Origin: Streptomyces exfoliatus
GTDB taxonomy: Bacteria; Actinomycetota; Actinomycetes; Streptomycetales; Streptomycetaceae
Direction of reading: 5' to 3'
Assembly: GCF_000725545.1 (NCBI RefSeq)
Contig: NZ_JNZP01000011.1
Coordinates: 62,001-126,000 of the forward strand
DNA: 64,000 nucleotides
The notes beneath the pieces are model-generated. The model made no database searches. It saw nothing but the letters and a program-made list of their open reading frames with translations, and was not told where the DNA came from. Below, piece after piece: positions 16,911-24,673 of the stretch (the first letter of the stretch is position 1; each line of letters begins with the position of its first letter). Position numbers and translations under genes: made by a program.

Positions 16911-18119
16911 ATGAGTGACGCGCCCCAGACCCGTCCGTGCCCGGACTGCGCGAGCCCGGTGCGGACGTCGGACCAGTCGTTCTGCGACAGTTGCGGAGCC
17001 TTCCTGCGCTGGGACACCCCGGCGGACGCCGCCGCGGCCGGGGGGACTCCGCCCGGTGCCGAGGCGACGGTCCGGGAGGAGCCGGCCGGCGAGGCGGGGA
17101 GCGGAGACGGGCCGTCGGTGCCGGCGGCCCGGCCGGAGCCGAGCCGAGTTTCGGCATCCGCACCGACGCCGTCGGGTCCCGAGGAGGTGACCGCCCCGCT
17201 GCCCGCCGTGGACCCGGCCTCCCCGGCTCCCGCGCCCACCCCCGTACCGGAGGAGGCGAGGACCGTGTCCGACGGGCCCTCGGACACGCTCGTACGCTCC
17301 CTCCTCGTCCCCGTCCCCGGGGACCGGCCCCGGGAACCGGCCGTGGCCGCGCCGGTGCTTCCCGCGCGTCCGGAGGCGGCGCGTCCGGCGGTCCGGGCGG
17401 CCGGGGCGCCCGCGCCCGTCCAGGGCGGCACGCCGTGCCCTGCCTGCTCGCTCGCCAACACCCCGGGTCGTCACTTCTGCCGCTTCTGCGCGACGCCCAT
17501 GGTCCCCGAGCGGCTCTCGACGGCCGAGGGGCCTTACGCGGGCCGTCGCCCCGGGCTCAACCGCGACCGGAGCCGCTGGATCGTCCGTGCCCTGATCGCC
17601 ACGGCGGTCGTGGCGGTCGTGGTCGGCGGTGTCGTCGGCGGCCCGCCCGCCGCGCGCGCGGTCCAGGACCACTTCGCCACCCGTGTCCCGGTGCATCCGG
17701 TGGCCTGGGCGGCCTCGCACTCCGCGCCGAAGCAGGACGCGAAGCTGGCGGGCGACGGGTACTCCAACACCTGGTGGGGCACGGGGTACGCGGGTGACTC
17801 GGCCGGCCAGTACCTGGAGGCCCGCTTCGCCGAGCCGACGGATCTGCTGAGCGTCCTGATCACCCCGGGCAGCGCGAAGAACACCACCCAGGCCGACGGT
17901 CAGGCGACCCCGCGCACCTTCGACCTCGTGGTCAGGGACTCCTCGGGCGAGACGCGCGTCTCACACCACCGCATCAACGACGGTGGCACCCAGCGCGTCG
18001 ACGTCCGGGTCCGCGACGCGCTGTCGGTGCAGCTGGTGCTGCGGACGGCCTGGCGGGCCGACTCCCGCCGGCAGGTGGCCGTCGCGGAGCTGGAGTTCTT
18101 CGGCCGTTCCGTCTCCTGA
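16911..18119 (+). CDS. Zinc-ribbon / TM / F5-8-type C-domain protein; candidate CIS membrane anchor (CisA-like)
   Basis: ATG 16911 is preferred: GAAGGAG at 16894-16900 is 10 bp away, while an in-frame TTG at 16902 is only 1 bp away. The 402-residue product has one CxxC...CxxC zinc ribbon at Cys10/13/25/28 and a second at Cys176/179/190/193. These are separated by a disordered Pro/Ala/Glu linker. A transmembrane helix spans 223-245. A C-terminal beta-sandwich (about 260-402; HPVAWAASHSAPKQDAKLAGDG, QYLEARFAEPTDLLSV, VAVAELEFFG) resembles the F5/8 type C fold. Ribbons should face the cytoplasm and the lectin-like domain the wall. Work on Streptomyces reported a conserved membrane protein, CisA, needed for CIS function; this gene fits that description, but identity needs alignment. 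Confidence 0.75.
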   Translation: MSDAPQTRPCPDCASPVRTSDQSFCDSCGAFLRWDTPADAAAAGGTPPGAEATVREEPAGEAGSGDGPSVPAARPEPSRVSASAPTPSGPEEVTAPLPAVDPASPAPAPTPVPEEARTVSDGPSDTLVRSLLVPVPGDRPREPAVAAPVLPARPEAARPAVRAAGAPAPVQGGTPCPACSLANTPGRHFCRFCATPMVPERLSTAEGPYAGRRPGLNRDRSRWIVRALIATAVVAVVVGGVVGGPPAARAVQDHFATRVPVHPVAWAASHSAPKQDAKLAGDGYSNTWWGTGYAGDSAGQYLEARFAEPTDLLSVLITPGSAKNTTQADGQATPRTFDLVVRDSSGETRVSHHRINDGGTQRVDVRVRDALSVQLVLRTAWRADSRRQVAVAELEFFGRSVS

Positions 18120-18130
18120 CGCTCCGCCGG

Positions 18131-18310
18131 TCAGGTGCGCAGCCACACCGCCGTGTCGGTGGGGAGCCCGCCGTCGGCGTCCAGCGGACCGCTCGACAGG
18201 AGCAGCCGCTCGTACGGCGGGAGGGCGGCCGGGGCCGGGAAGAGGTTGACCACGCACACCAGGCCGCCGGTGCGGGAGAGGGCGAGGGCTCCTTCCCGCG
18301 CGGGCACCGC
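18131..18310 (-). pseudogene. C-terminal remnant of a GH13 alpha-glucosidase/alpha-amylase family gene
   Basis: Reading the minus strand into the stop at 18131-18133 gives about 60 residues ending VNLFPAPAALPPYERLLLSS and then GPLDADGGLPTDTAVWLRT. This is the characteristic C-terminal beta-sandwich end of actinobacterial GH13 alpha-glucosidases (the ALSR..GGLVCVVNLF strand, the LLSSGPL turn, the DTAVWL finish). Similarity stops near 18310, and a stop codon follows upstream at 18347-18349 with no start codon, so the catalytic barrel is missing. It is a deletion relic, not a functional gene. The direct repeat just upstream may mark the break. Confidence 0.7.
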
Positions 18311-18363
18311 CTGTTGGTGCGGAGGCCGGACATCACGCCAGTCGCGTCATTGCCGACTCCTTG

Positions 18364-18390
18364 CCCCACGCGAACGCGACCCGCGTGGGG
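18364..18390. terminator. Hairpin downstream of the CIS operon
   Basis: A 9-bp perfect stem (CCCCACGCG at 18364-18372 with its complement at 18382-18390) surrounds a 9-base loop. It is the first stable hairpin after the last CIS gene, so it may terminate that operon. There is no T-run, which is usual for Streptomyces. Confidence 0.45.
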
Positions 18391-18515
18391 CCGACATCAC
18401 GCCTGGGCGCCCGAAGGGTTGACGGCCCCACAGACGCCCCATAACTTCATGCCTTGATAAAAGTCTTGCTGTTGGGGGTTCTCCATGAGGCACGAAACGG
18501 CGAAAGGGTTGTCAG

Positions 18516-20426
18516 GTGCATTACATGCTTAACCGAGGGCTCAGATACCTCCGAGGACTGCGCCCCCTCACCGTGCTCACCGCCGGCGCCCTCGTCGCCG
18601 GCAGCCTGGTCCTCACCGGGCCCGGCACCGCGCAGGCCGCCGGCGAGCGGGTCGACGTCTGGCTCACCACCACCTCCGACTCCGGCGGCCGTACCGTCAT
18701 CCGGGGACTCGCCCCGCAGGCACCCCTCGCGTTCGGGCCGGCCGGCGGCGCCGCGAGCCACACCCTCACCGTCGACGAGGGCACCACGTACCAGCAGTTC
18801 GAGGGTGGCGGTGCGTCGATCACCGACACGACCGCCCATCTCCTGCGCGGGGGCGCGGTCAGTGCCGCCACCCGCGACGAGGTGATGCGCAGGCTGTTCT
18901 CGCCCACCGAGGGCATCGGCCTCTCCTTCGTCCGCAACCCCATCGGAGCCTCGGACCTCTCCCGTCCCGGGAACGTCTCCCTCGACGACACGTGCTGCGA
19001 CCTGAACGACTTCGGGTCCAACGGCTACGACACGAACGTCCGGCTGCTGACCGCGCAGGCCAAGCAGCTCAACCCGGCACTCCGGGTCAAGGGCGTGCCG
19101 TGGAGCGCGCCCGGCTGGATGAAGGACAACGGCCGGATGGACCAGATGGGCTGGCTCAAGGCGGAGTACTACCCGCTGTACGCCCAGTACCTGGTCAAGT
19201 ACGTGCAGAGCTACCAGGCCGCCGGGGTGAAGGTCGACTACGTCTCCGTGCAGAACGAGCCGAACTGCTGTCAGGCCGGCAACCCGACCGCCATGAACTA
19301 CCCCGGCATGAGCTGGAACCCGGCCGGGCTCGTCGAGTTCACCAAGAACCACGTCTACCCGGCCTTCCGGGCCGCGGGCCTCACCACCAAGGTCCTCGTC
19401 CACGACTGGAACTACGGCGACTACGCCGGCTTCGGCGCCGGGATCCTCGGCGACGCGGGCGTGCGCGACGATCCGCTGTTCGGGGGCATCGCCTGGCACG
19501 GCTACTTCGGAGACCCGGCCGTGGGCACACAGGTGCACCAGCAGTACCCGACGGTCAAGCAGTTCAGCACCGAGCACTCCGGCGGCACCTGGATCGCCGA
19601 CCAGCACGACGAGGACCTCAGGGACATCGTCGACTACGCCCGCAACTGGAGCGGCAGCCTGGTCAAGTGGAGCCTGGCCCTCAACCAGAACATGGGCCCG
19701 CACAACGGCGGCTGCGGCACCTGCACCGGTCTCGTCACCGTGCAGGAGGGCGGCGCCCGCGCCGGGCAGGTCGACTACACGATCGAGTACTACACGACGG
19801 GTCACCTGACCAAGTTCGTCAGGCCCGGTGCGTACCGCATCGCCTCCACCGCCAACAGCACCGTGAAGAACGTGGCCTGGCGCAACCCCGACGGCTCCAA
19901 GGCGCTGATCGCCCACAACGGCGGCGGCTCCGCCCAGTCCGTCCGGGTCGACTGGGGCGGCCAGTCCTTCACGTACACGCTGCCCGCCCGCACCACCGCG
20001 ACCTTCACCTGGGCGGGGACGCCCGCCGGCGGAGGCGGAGCCGGCCCGCTGACCGGTCTGGCCGGGAAGTGCCTGGACGTGGCCGGCGGGGCCACCGTCG
20101 ACGGCACGCCCGTCCAGCTGTACGGCTGCAACGGCACCGCGGCGCAGCGCTGGACGCTCGCCGCCGACGGCAGCGTGCGGGCGCTCGGCAAGTGTCTCGA
20201 CGTCACCGGCGGTTCGACGGCCGACGGCGCGCGGGTCCAGTTGTACAACTGCAACGGCACCGCCGCGCAGCGCTGGACCTACGACGCCGCCACGCACGAC
20301 GTGGTGAACACGGGCGCGAACAAGTGTCTGGACGTCACGGGCAACTCGTCGGCCGACGGGACCCGGGCGCAGATCTGGACCTGCACCGGCGGGGCCAACC
20401 AGAAGTGGACCCACGATCCGGCCTGA
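18516..20426 (+). CDS. Secreted GH30-like glycosyl hydrolase with C-terminal ricin-type lectin domain
   Basis: The start GTG 18516 has GAAAGGG 7 bp upstream; an ATG at 18525 is an alternative. Residues 1-40 form a Sec signal peptide ending AQAA. The catalytic barrel (about 50-470) shows GH30 features: YQQFEGGGASITDTTA near the start, the acid/base Glu248 in SVQNEPNCC, and the likely nucleophile Glu353 in FSTEHSGG. The last ~120 residues form three QxW-type ricin B repeats (GKCLDV...QLYGCNG...AAQRWT). GH30 enzymes cut beta-1,6-glucan, beta-1,6-galactan, xylan or glucosylceramide; the exact substrate cannot be read here. The adjacent GH3 exo-enzyme fits a two-step glucan breakdown. Confidence 0.85.
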   Translation: MHYMLNRGLRYLRGLRPLTVLTAGALVAGSLVLTGPGTAQAAGERVDVWLTTTSDSGGRTVIRGLAPQAPLAFGPAGGAASHTLTVDEGTTYQQFEGGGASITDTTAHLLRGGAVSAATRDEVMRRLFSPTEGIGLSFVRNPIGASDLSRPGNVSLDDTCCDLNDFGSNGYDTNVRLLTAQAKQLNPALRVKGVPWSAPGWMKDNGRMDQMGWLKAEYYPLYAQYLVKYVQSYQAAGVKVDYVSVQNEPNCCQAGNPTAMNYPGMSWNPAGLVEFTKNHVYPAFRAAGLTTKVLVHDWNYGDYAGFGAGILGDAGVRDDPLFGGIAWHGYFGDPAVGTQVHQQYPTVKQFSTEHSGGTWIADQHDEDLRDIVDYARNWSGSLVKWSLALNQNMGPHNGGCGTCTGLVTVQEGGARAGQVDYTIEYYTTGHLTKFVRPGAYRIASTANSTVKNVAWRNPDGSKALIAHNGGGSAQSVRVDWGGQSFTYTLPARTTATFTWAGTPAGGGGAGPLTGLAGKCLDVAGGATVDGTPVQLYGCNGTAAQRWTLAADGSVRALGKCLDVTGGSTADGARVQLYNCNGTAAQRWTYDAATHDVVNTGANKCLDVTGNSSADGTRAQIWTCTGGANQKWTHDPA

Positions 20427-20494
20427 TCCACGGCCCACACAGCCCTTCTCCGTCCCCCACCCCACAGGCCCCGCGCCTGTTCGAAGGAGCCCGC

Positions 20495-23400
20495 ATGCCA
20501 CCCGTACGTCCCCGGCGGACGCTGAGCGCGGCGGTGGTCGCCGCGACCGCCGTGCTCACCGGTCTGCTCACCGGCGGTCCGCCGAATGCCGCCGCCCAGG
20601 AACCCGTCCCCCGGGTCGTCGACCGGTTCGAGGGTGAGGTCCCGTTCGCGGGGCCGCCGGCGGAGGGACTGTTCACCTGGGGCGACGCCACCGGGTCGCA
20701 CCCCCGGCTCGAACTGACGGAGCGCGCCGACGCCCCCGAGGGCGGCAAGGTCCTCGAGGGCCGCTACGACATCGGCGGCTGGGGAGGCTTCACCCACGAC
20801 TTCGCCTTCGACCGGCCGGCCCACGACTGGACCGCGTACAAGGGCATCCGGCTGTGGTGGTACGGCCAGAACACCGCGCCGCTGCCGCCCGGCTCGGGCC
20901 GCCGGATCGCGCTGGAGATCAAGGACGGCGGCGCGAACGGGGAGGCGTCCGAACTGTGGACGACGTCCTTCACGGACGACTGGGAGGGCTGGCACCTCGT
21001 CGAGATCCCGTTCTCCGCGTTCGTCTACCGGACCGACTACCAGCCCGTCGGGGGCATCGACCAGGTCCTCGGGCTCGACCGGATGTGGGGGTACGCCGTC
21101 ACGCTCCCCACCGGCGGGCCGGGGGCGTTCGCCCTCGACGGCGTGGAGCTGTACGGCACGGCGGAACCCGCCCTCACCACCAGGGTGGTCACGAAGTCCG
21201 TGGTGCACCCGGTCGAGGAGGGCGGCAGCGCCCGGGTGGACGTCTCGGTGGCCACCACCGGCTCCGGACCGACCGGCGAGCCCGTCACCGTCACGTACGG
21301 GACGGGGGACGGCGGCAGCGCCGAGCCGGGGAAGGACTACCGGCCTGTCACGGGGAGCGTCGTGTTCCCCGCCGGGACGCCGTCCGGTACGACCCGTTCG
21401 ATCACCGTGCCGACGATGAGGGACGGTGCGGCCGAGTCCGCGGAGACCGTTCCGCTCCGGCTGACGGTCGAAGGCGCCAAGGCTCCCGCGGAGGACCCAC
21501 TGGTCGTGGTGAACGCGCACGGGCTGCCGTACCTCGACACCCGGCTGCCGGTGCGCAGGCGGGTGGCCGACCTGGTCTCCCGGATGTCCCTGGCGGAGAA
21601 GGCCGGGCAGATGACGCAGGCCGAGCGCAACGCGCTCAAGGCGCCGGGTGACATCGCCGGGTACGGCCTCGGGTCCCTGCTCTCCGGCGGCGGTTCGGTC
21701 CCGACGCCCAACACGCCCGAGGCCTGGGCCGCGATGGTCGACGCGTACCAGCTGCGCACCCGGGCGACCCGCTTCCAGATCCCGCTGATCTACGGCGTGG
21801 ACGCGGTGCACGGGCACAACAACGTCATCGGGGCGACGATCATGCCGCACAACATCGGCATCGGCGCGGGCCGCGATCCGGAACTGGCCGCGAGGACCGG
21901 GGCCGTGACCGCGAAGGAGGTGCGGGCCACCGGCGTCCCCTGGGACTTCGCGCCGTGCGTGTGCGTGACCCGCGACGAACGCTGGGGCCGGTCGTACGAG
22001 GCCTTCGGGGAGGACCCGGCGCTGGTCACCGCCATGGAGACCGTCATCAACGGCATGCAGGGCGCGCGCAACGGCAAGGACCTCGACCGCAACGACAAGG
22101 TGCTCACCAGCGCCAAGCACTTCGTCGGCGACGGCGGCACCGCCTTCGGCTCCTCGACCACCGGCTCGTACACGACCGACCAGGGCGTCACCCGGGTCAG
22201 CCGCGCGGAGCTCGAAGCGGTGCACCTCGCTCCGTTCGCCGAGGCGGTTAAGCGGGGCACCGGCACGGTCATGCCCTCGTACTCCTCCCTCGACGTCCTC
22301 GGCGACGACCGGGGGCCCGTGAAGATGCACGCGAACGCCGAGATGATCAACGGGGTCCTCAAGGACCGGATGGGCTTCGAGGGCTTCGTCATCAGCGACT
22401 GGCAGGCCATCGACCAGATCCCCGGCGACTATCCCGGCGACGTGCGGACCTCGGTCAACGCCGGGCTCGACATGATCATGGTACCGACGAACTACCAGGA
22501 GTTCATCCGGACCCTCACCGCCGAGGTGGAGGCCGGCCGGATCTCCACCGCGCGGATCGACGACGCCGTGGCCCGCGTCCTGACGCAGAAGTTCCGCCTC
22601 GGTCTGTTCGAGAAGCCGTACGCGGACACCACGCACCTGCCGTCGATCGGATCGCCCGCGCACCGCGCGGTGGCACGCGAGGCCGTGGCGAAGTCCCAGG
22701 TGCTCCTGAAGAACGAGGGCGCGGTGCTGCCGCTGAAGCCCACGCAGAAGGTGTACGTGGCCGGGTCGAATGCCGACGACCTGGGCAACCAGGCCGGTGG
22801 CTGGACCATCAGCTGGCAGGGCGCGTCCGGACGGACGACGACCGGTACGACGATCCTCGAAGGGATGCGCAAGGCCGCGCCGGATGCGGACATCGCCTGG
22901 TCGAAGGACGCCTCGGCGCCGACCGACGGCTACGACATCGGCGTGGTGGTGGTCGGCGAGACCCCGTACGCCGAGGGGTTCGGCGATGTCGGGAACGGCC
23001 ACGACCTCGAACTGAGCCCCGCCGACAAGGCGGCGGTGGACAAGGTCTGCGCGGCGATGCCCTGCGCGGTTCTGGTGGTGTCCGGGCGGCCCCAGCTGAT
23101 CGGCGACCGACTGCCGGCCGTCGACGCGCTCGTCGCGTCCTGGCTGCCCGGCACGGAGGGCGACGGTGTCGCCGACGTCCTCTACGGCACGCGGCCGTTC
23201 ACCGGTCGACTGCCGGTGACGTGGCCGAGGTCGGAGGCGCAACTGCCCGTCAACGTGGGCGACAGCAGCTACGACCCGCAGTTCCCCTACGGCTGGGGAT
23301 TGACCACCCTCACGGCCCGGTCCGGAGGGGAGCCCGCTCTGCGGGCCGTGCGCGCCGCGGCCGAGGTGCTCCGGGCGGCCGGTCGGGGCGGCTCCGCCGA

Positions 23401-23569
23401 GGGCCGGAGGCTCGTCGAGACAGCGCGGCTGATCGTGCAGGACAAGATCGGTCAGGACATCACGGAGGCCGTGGCCAAGCCGTTCGCCGAGGCGGACCAC
23501 CTGCTGCTCACGGGCGATCCGGTGGGCGCGATCGGCAGACTGACGGAGGCGTACCGGGCCGCCGGCTGA
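20495..23569 (+). CDS. Secreted multidomain GH3 beta-glucosidase (ExoP-like) with Calx-beta insert
   Basis: ATG 20495 has GAAGGAG at 20483-20489; the longer in-frame extension is a shadow of the GH30-like gene. The 1024-residue product has a Sec signal peptide (1-34, ending NAAAQE) and a galactose-binding-like domain (about 40-225, RFEGEVPFAG...). A Calx-beta fold follows (about 226-335; GGSARVDVSV, PGKDYRPVTGSVVFPAG). The GH3 catalytic domain has GVDAVHGHNN, KHFVGDGGT and nucleophile Asp635 in VISDWQAID. The C-terminal alpha/beta domain carries VLLKNEGAVLPL and a probable acid/base Glu in VVGETPYAEG. A helical tail ends the protein. It should release glucose from beta-glucan ends outside the cell. 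The Calx-beta module is uncommon in this architecture. Confidence 0.9.
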   Translation: MPPVRPRRTLSAAVVAATAVLTGLLTGGPPNAAAQEPVPRVVDRFEGEVPFAGPPAEGLFTWGDATGSHPRLELTERADAPEGGKVLEGRYDIGGWGGFTHDFAFDRPAHDWTAYKGIRLWWYGQNTAPLPPGSGRRIALEIKDGGANGEASELWTTSFTDDWEGWHLVEIPFSAFVYRTDYQPVGGIDQVLGLDRMWGYAVTLPTGGPGAFALDGVELYGTAEPALTTRVVTKSVVHPVEEGGSARVDVSVATTGSGPTGEPVTVTYGTGDGGSAEPGKDYRPVTGSVVFPAGTPSGTTRSITVPTMRDGAAESAETVPLRLTVEGAKAPAEDPLVVVNAHGLPYLDTRLPVRRRVADLVSRMSLAEKAGQMTQAERNALKAPGDIAGYGLGSLLSGGGSVPTPNTPEAWAAMVDAYQLRTRATRFQIPLIYGVDAVHGHNNVIGATIMPHNIGIGAGRDPELAARTGAVTAKEVRATGVPWDFAPCVCVTRDERWGRSYEAFGEDPALVTAMETVINGMQGARNGKDLDRNDKVLTSAKHFVGDGGTAFGSSTTGSYTTDQGVTRVSRAELEAVHLAPFAEAVKRGTGTVMPSYSSLDVLGDDRGPVKMHANAEMINGVLKDRMGFEGFVISDWQAIDQIPGDYPGDVRTSVNAGLDMIMVPTNYQEFIRTLTAEVEAGRISTARIDDAVARVLTQKFRLGLFEKPYADTTHLPSIGSPAHRAVAREAVAKSQVLLKNEGAVLPLKPTQKVYVAGSNADDLGNQAGGWTISWQGASGRTTTGTTILEGMRKAAPDADIAWSKDASAPTDGYDIGVVVVGETPYAEGFGDVGNGHDLELSPADKAAVDKVCAAMPCAVLVVSGRPQLIGDRLPAVDALVASWLPGTEGDGVADVLYGTRPFTGRLPVTWPRSEAQLPVNVGDSSYDPQFPYGWGLTTLTARSGGEPALRAVRAAAEVLRAAGRGGSAEGRRLVETARLIVQDKIGQDITEAVAKPFAEADHLLLTGDPVGAIGRLTEAYRAAG

Positions 23570-23601
23570 CGGAGGCGGACGGGACCGCGAGCTGACGGTT
23601 C

Positions 23602-23634
23602 GATCCCCGGGGCGAGAGGCTCGCCCCGGGGATC
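23602..23634 (+). terminator. Perfect 15-bp stem terminator after the GH3 gene
   Basis: Arms 23602-23616 and 23620-23634 (GATCCCCGGGGCGAG and its exact complement) enclose the 3-base loop AGG. It ends the GH30/GH3 transcription unit just before the padR promoter. Confidence 0.9.
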
Positions 23635-23638
23635 ACGC

Positions 23639-23693
23639 TTGTCCCGGGCCCCCCTCCCAGCTATCTTGCATTACATGGTTCCTGGTAACGCAA
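23639..23693 (+). promoter_or_regulatory. padR promoter with overlapping dyad operator; probable leaderless transcript
   Basis: TTGTCC (23639-23644), 17 bp spacing and TATCTT (23662-23667) form a plausible -35/-10 pair. The transcription start expected about 7 bp later falls at or next to ATG 23675, so the mRNA may be leaderless. An imperfect inverted repeat TTGCATTAC (23666-23674) / GTAACGCAA (23685-23693), 8 of 9 bases matching with a 10-bp gap, overlaps the start. This fits autorepression, which is common for PadR regulators. Confidence 0.55.
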
Positions 23694-24046
23694 TGAACGA
23701 GGCGGGGGGCAGAGTCCCCAGCCAGCTCCGCAAGGGGCTGCTGGAGTACTGCGTCCTCGCGCTGCTCAGGGACGAGCCGAAGTACGGCGTCGAACTCGTC
23801 GCCGAGCTCTCCGCGGTGAGCGTCATGACCACCAGTCAGGGCACGATCTACCCGCTGCTGTCGAGGCTGCGCCGCGAGGGACTCGTCGACACCGAGCTGC
23901 GCGACTCCCCCAGCGGACCGCCGCGCCGCTACTACACGCTCACGGCCGTCGGGCTCGCCTCTCTCACCGAGTTCGCCCGCGCGTGGCCGCTGTTCCGGGA
24001 CGCCGTCGACCACTTCCTCACCGACCCACAGGGGGATCCCGCATGA
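23675..24046 (+). CDS. PadR-family transcriptional regulator
   Basis: The 123-residue protein has a PadR winged helix: LRKGLLEYCVLALLRDEPKYGVELVAELS, then TTSQGTIYPLLSRLRREGLVDTELRDSPSGPPRRYYTLTAVG. There is a short C-terminal helix for dimerisation. ATG 23675 is chosen because the predicted transcription start coincides with it; ATG 23693 in the same frame is an alternative. Its stop overlaps the next ATG (ATGA, 24043-24046). PadR genes coupled to a HAAS/DUF1700 membrane protein are common in actinomycetes and Firmicutes, with the regulator controlling its own operon. The effector is unknown. Confidence 0.9.
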   Translation: MVPGNAMNEAGGRVPSQLRKGLLEYCVLALLRDEPKYGVELVAELSAVSVMTTSQGTIYPLLSRLRREGLVDTELRDSPSGPPRRYYTLTAVGLASLTEFARAWPLFRDAVDHFLTDPQGDPA

Positions 24047-24600
24047 ACGCCATCGACCACCCGCTCGTCACCGCCTACCTCGACGCCGTCGCGCGCGAGA
24101 CGGCCGAGCTGCCCGCCGAACGCAGGGCCGAGCTCCTCGCGGACCTCCGCGAACACGTCGAGGCCAGCGACGCGCGGGACGACGACCAGGTCCGCGAGGT
24201 CCTGACCGGGCTCGGGGAGCCCCGTACGGTCGCCGCGTCCGCCCTCTCCGAGGAGACGCCCGCCGGCCACATCCACCCGGCTCCGGTCGCACCCGGCCGC
24301 GCCAAGCTGACCGTGATCCTGCTCGGCTGCTCGGGACCTCTGCTCCTGGCCAGCTCCGTCGTGGGGACGATCGCCCTGATCGCCGGCCTGGCCCTGCTGT
24401 GGGGCGCACCCCGGTGGGAGACGCGGCACAAGGTGATCGGGACCGCGACCGCCGTGGCCGTCCCGGTCCTGGTGTTCGTGGGCGCCCTGCTCGGGGCCGC
24501 GTCCCGGATCGGTCCGATCGAACTCCTGCTGCTGCTCGCGTTCTCCCTGGGCGTCCCGGCGGTCGGCGCCACCGTCCTGCTGCGCGCCGTACGCCGCTGA
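24043..24600 (+). CDS. HAAS (DUF1700-like) domain membrane protein
   Basis: This 185-residue protein has an N-terminal HAAS domain (residues 5-70: VTAYLDAVARETAELPAERRAELLADLREHVEA, VREVLTGLGEP). Three or four membrane helices follow (about 90-125, 130-155 and 160-182). HAAS domains are helical signalling modules usually encoded with PadR regulators, as here through a 4-bp overlap. It may act as a membrane partner or anti-regulator of the PadR protein; the sequence alone does not prove this. A bidirectional terminator follows. Confidence 0.85.
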   Translation: MNAIDHPLVTAYLDAVARETAELPAERRAELLADLREHVEASDARDDDQVREVLTGLGEPRTVAASALSEETPAGHIHPAPVAPGRAKLTVILLGCSGPLLLASSVVGTIALIAGLALLWGAPRWETRHKVIGTATAVAVPVLVFVGALLGAASRIGPIELLLLLAFSLGVPAVGATVLLRAVRR

Positions 24601-24616
24601 GGCAGGGACGCGGTAC

Positions 24617-24659
24617 GGCTCCGGGGCGCCCCCTCCGCTGGAGGGGACGCCCCGGAGCC
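24617..24659. terminator. Bidirectional terminator between convergent genes
   Basis: Outer arms GGCTCCGGGGCG (24617-24628) and its complement (24648-24659) pair perfectly, with an inner CCCTCC/GGAGGG stem. It lies between the HAAS gene (+) and the secreted hydrolase gene (-). Confidence 0.8.
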
Positions 24660-24673
24660 GTTCGTGCGTGCCG

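Larger units (their letters stand above)
18120..18515. other. Scar region between the CIS operon and the GH30-like gene
   Basis: This 396-bp stretch has no intact gene. It holds the decayed C-terminal end of a GH13 enzyme on the minus strand (18131 to about 18310), a direct repeat GACATCACGCC at 18329-18339 and 18393-18403, and a hairpin at 18364-18390. The final 80 bp are less GC-rich and presumably contain the promoter of the GH30-like gene. Confidence 0.65.

Noticed and set aside
1..18119. Prophage
   Set aside because: Only tail-like genes of the CIS type are present. There is no head, terminase, integrase, lysis or attachment-site evidence, and an AAA+ ATPase plus DUF4255 are CIS hallmarks.
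18992..23569. 1525-codon frame suggesting a GH30-GH3 fusion protein
   Set aside because: The first 500 codons are an Arg-rich shadow of the GH30-like gene. The GH3 gene has its own ribosome-binding site, ATG and signal peptide at 20495.
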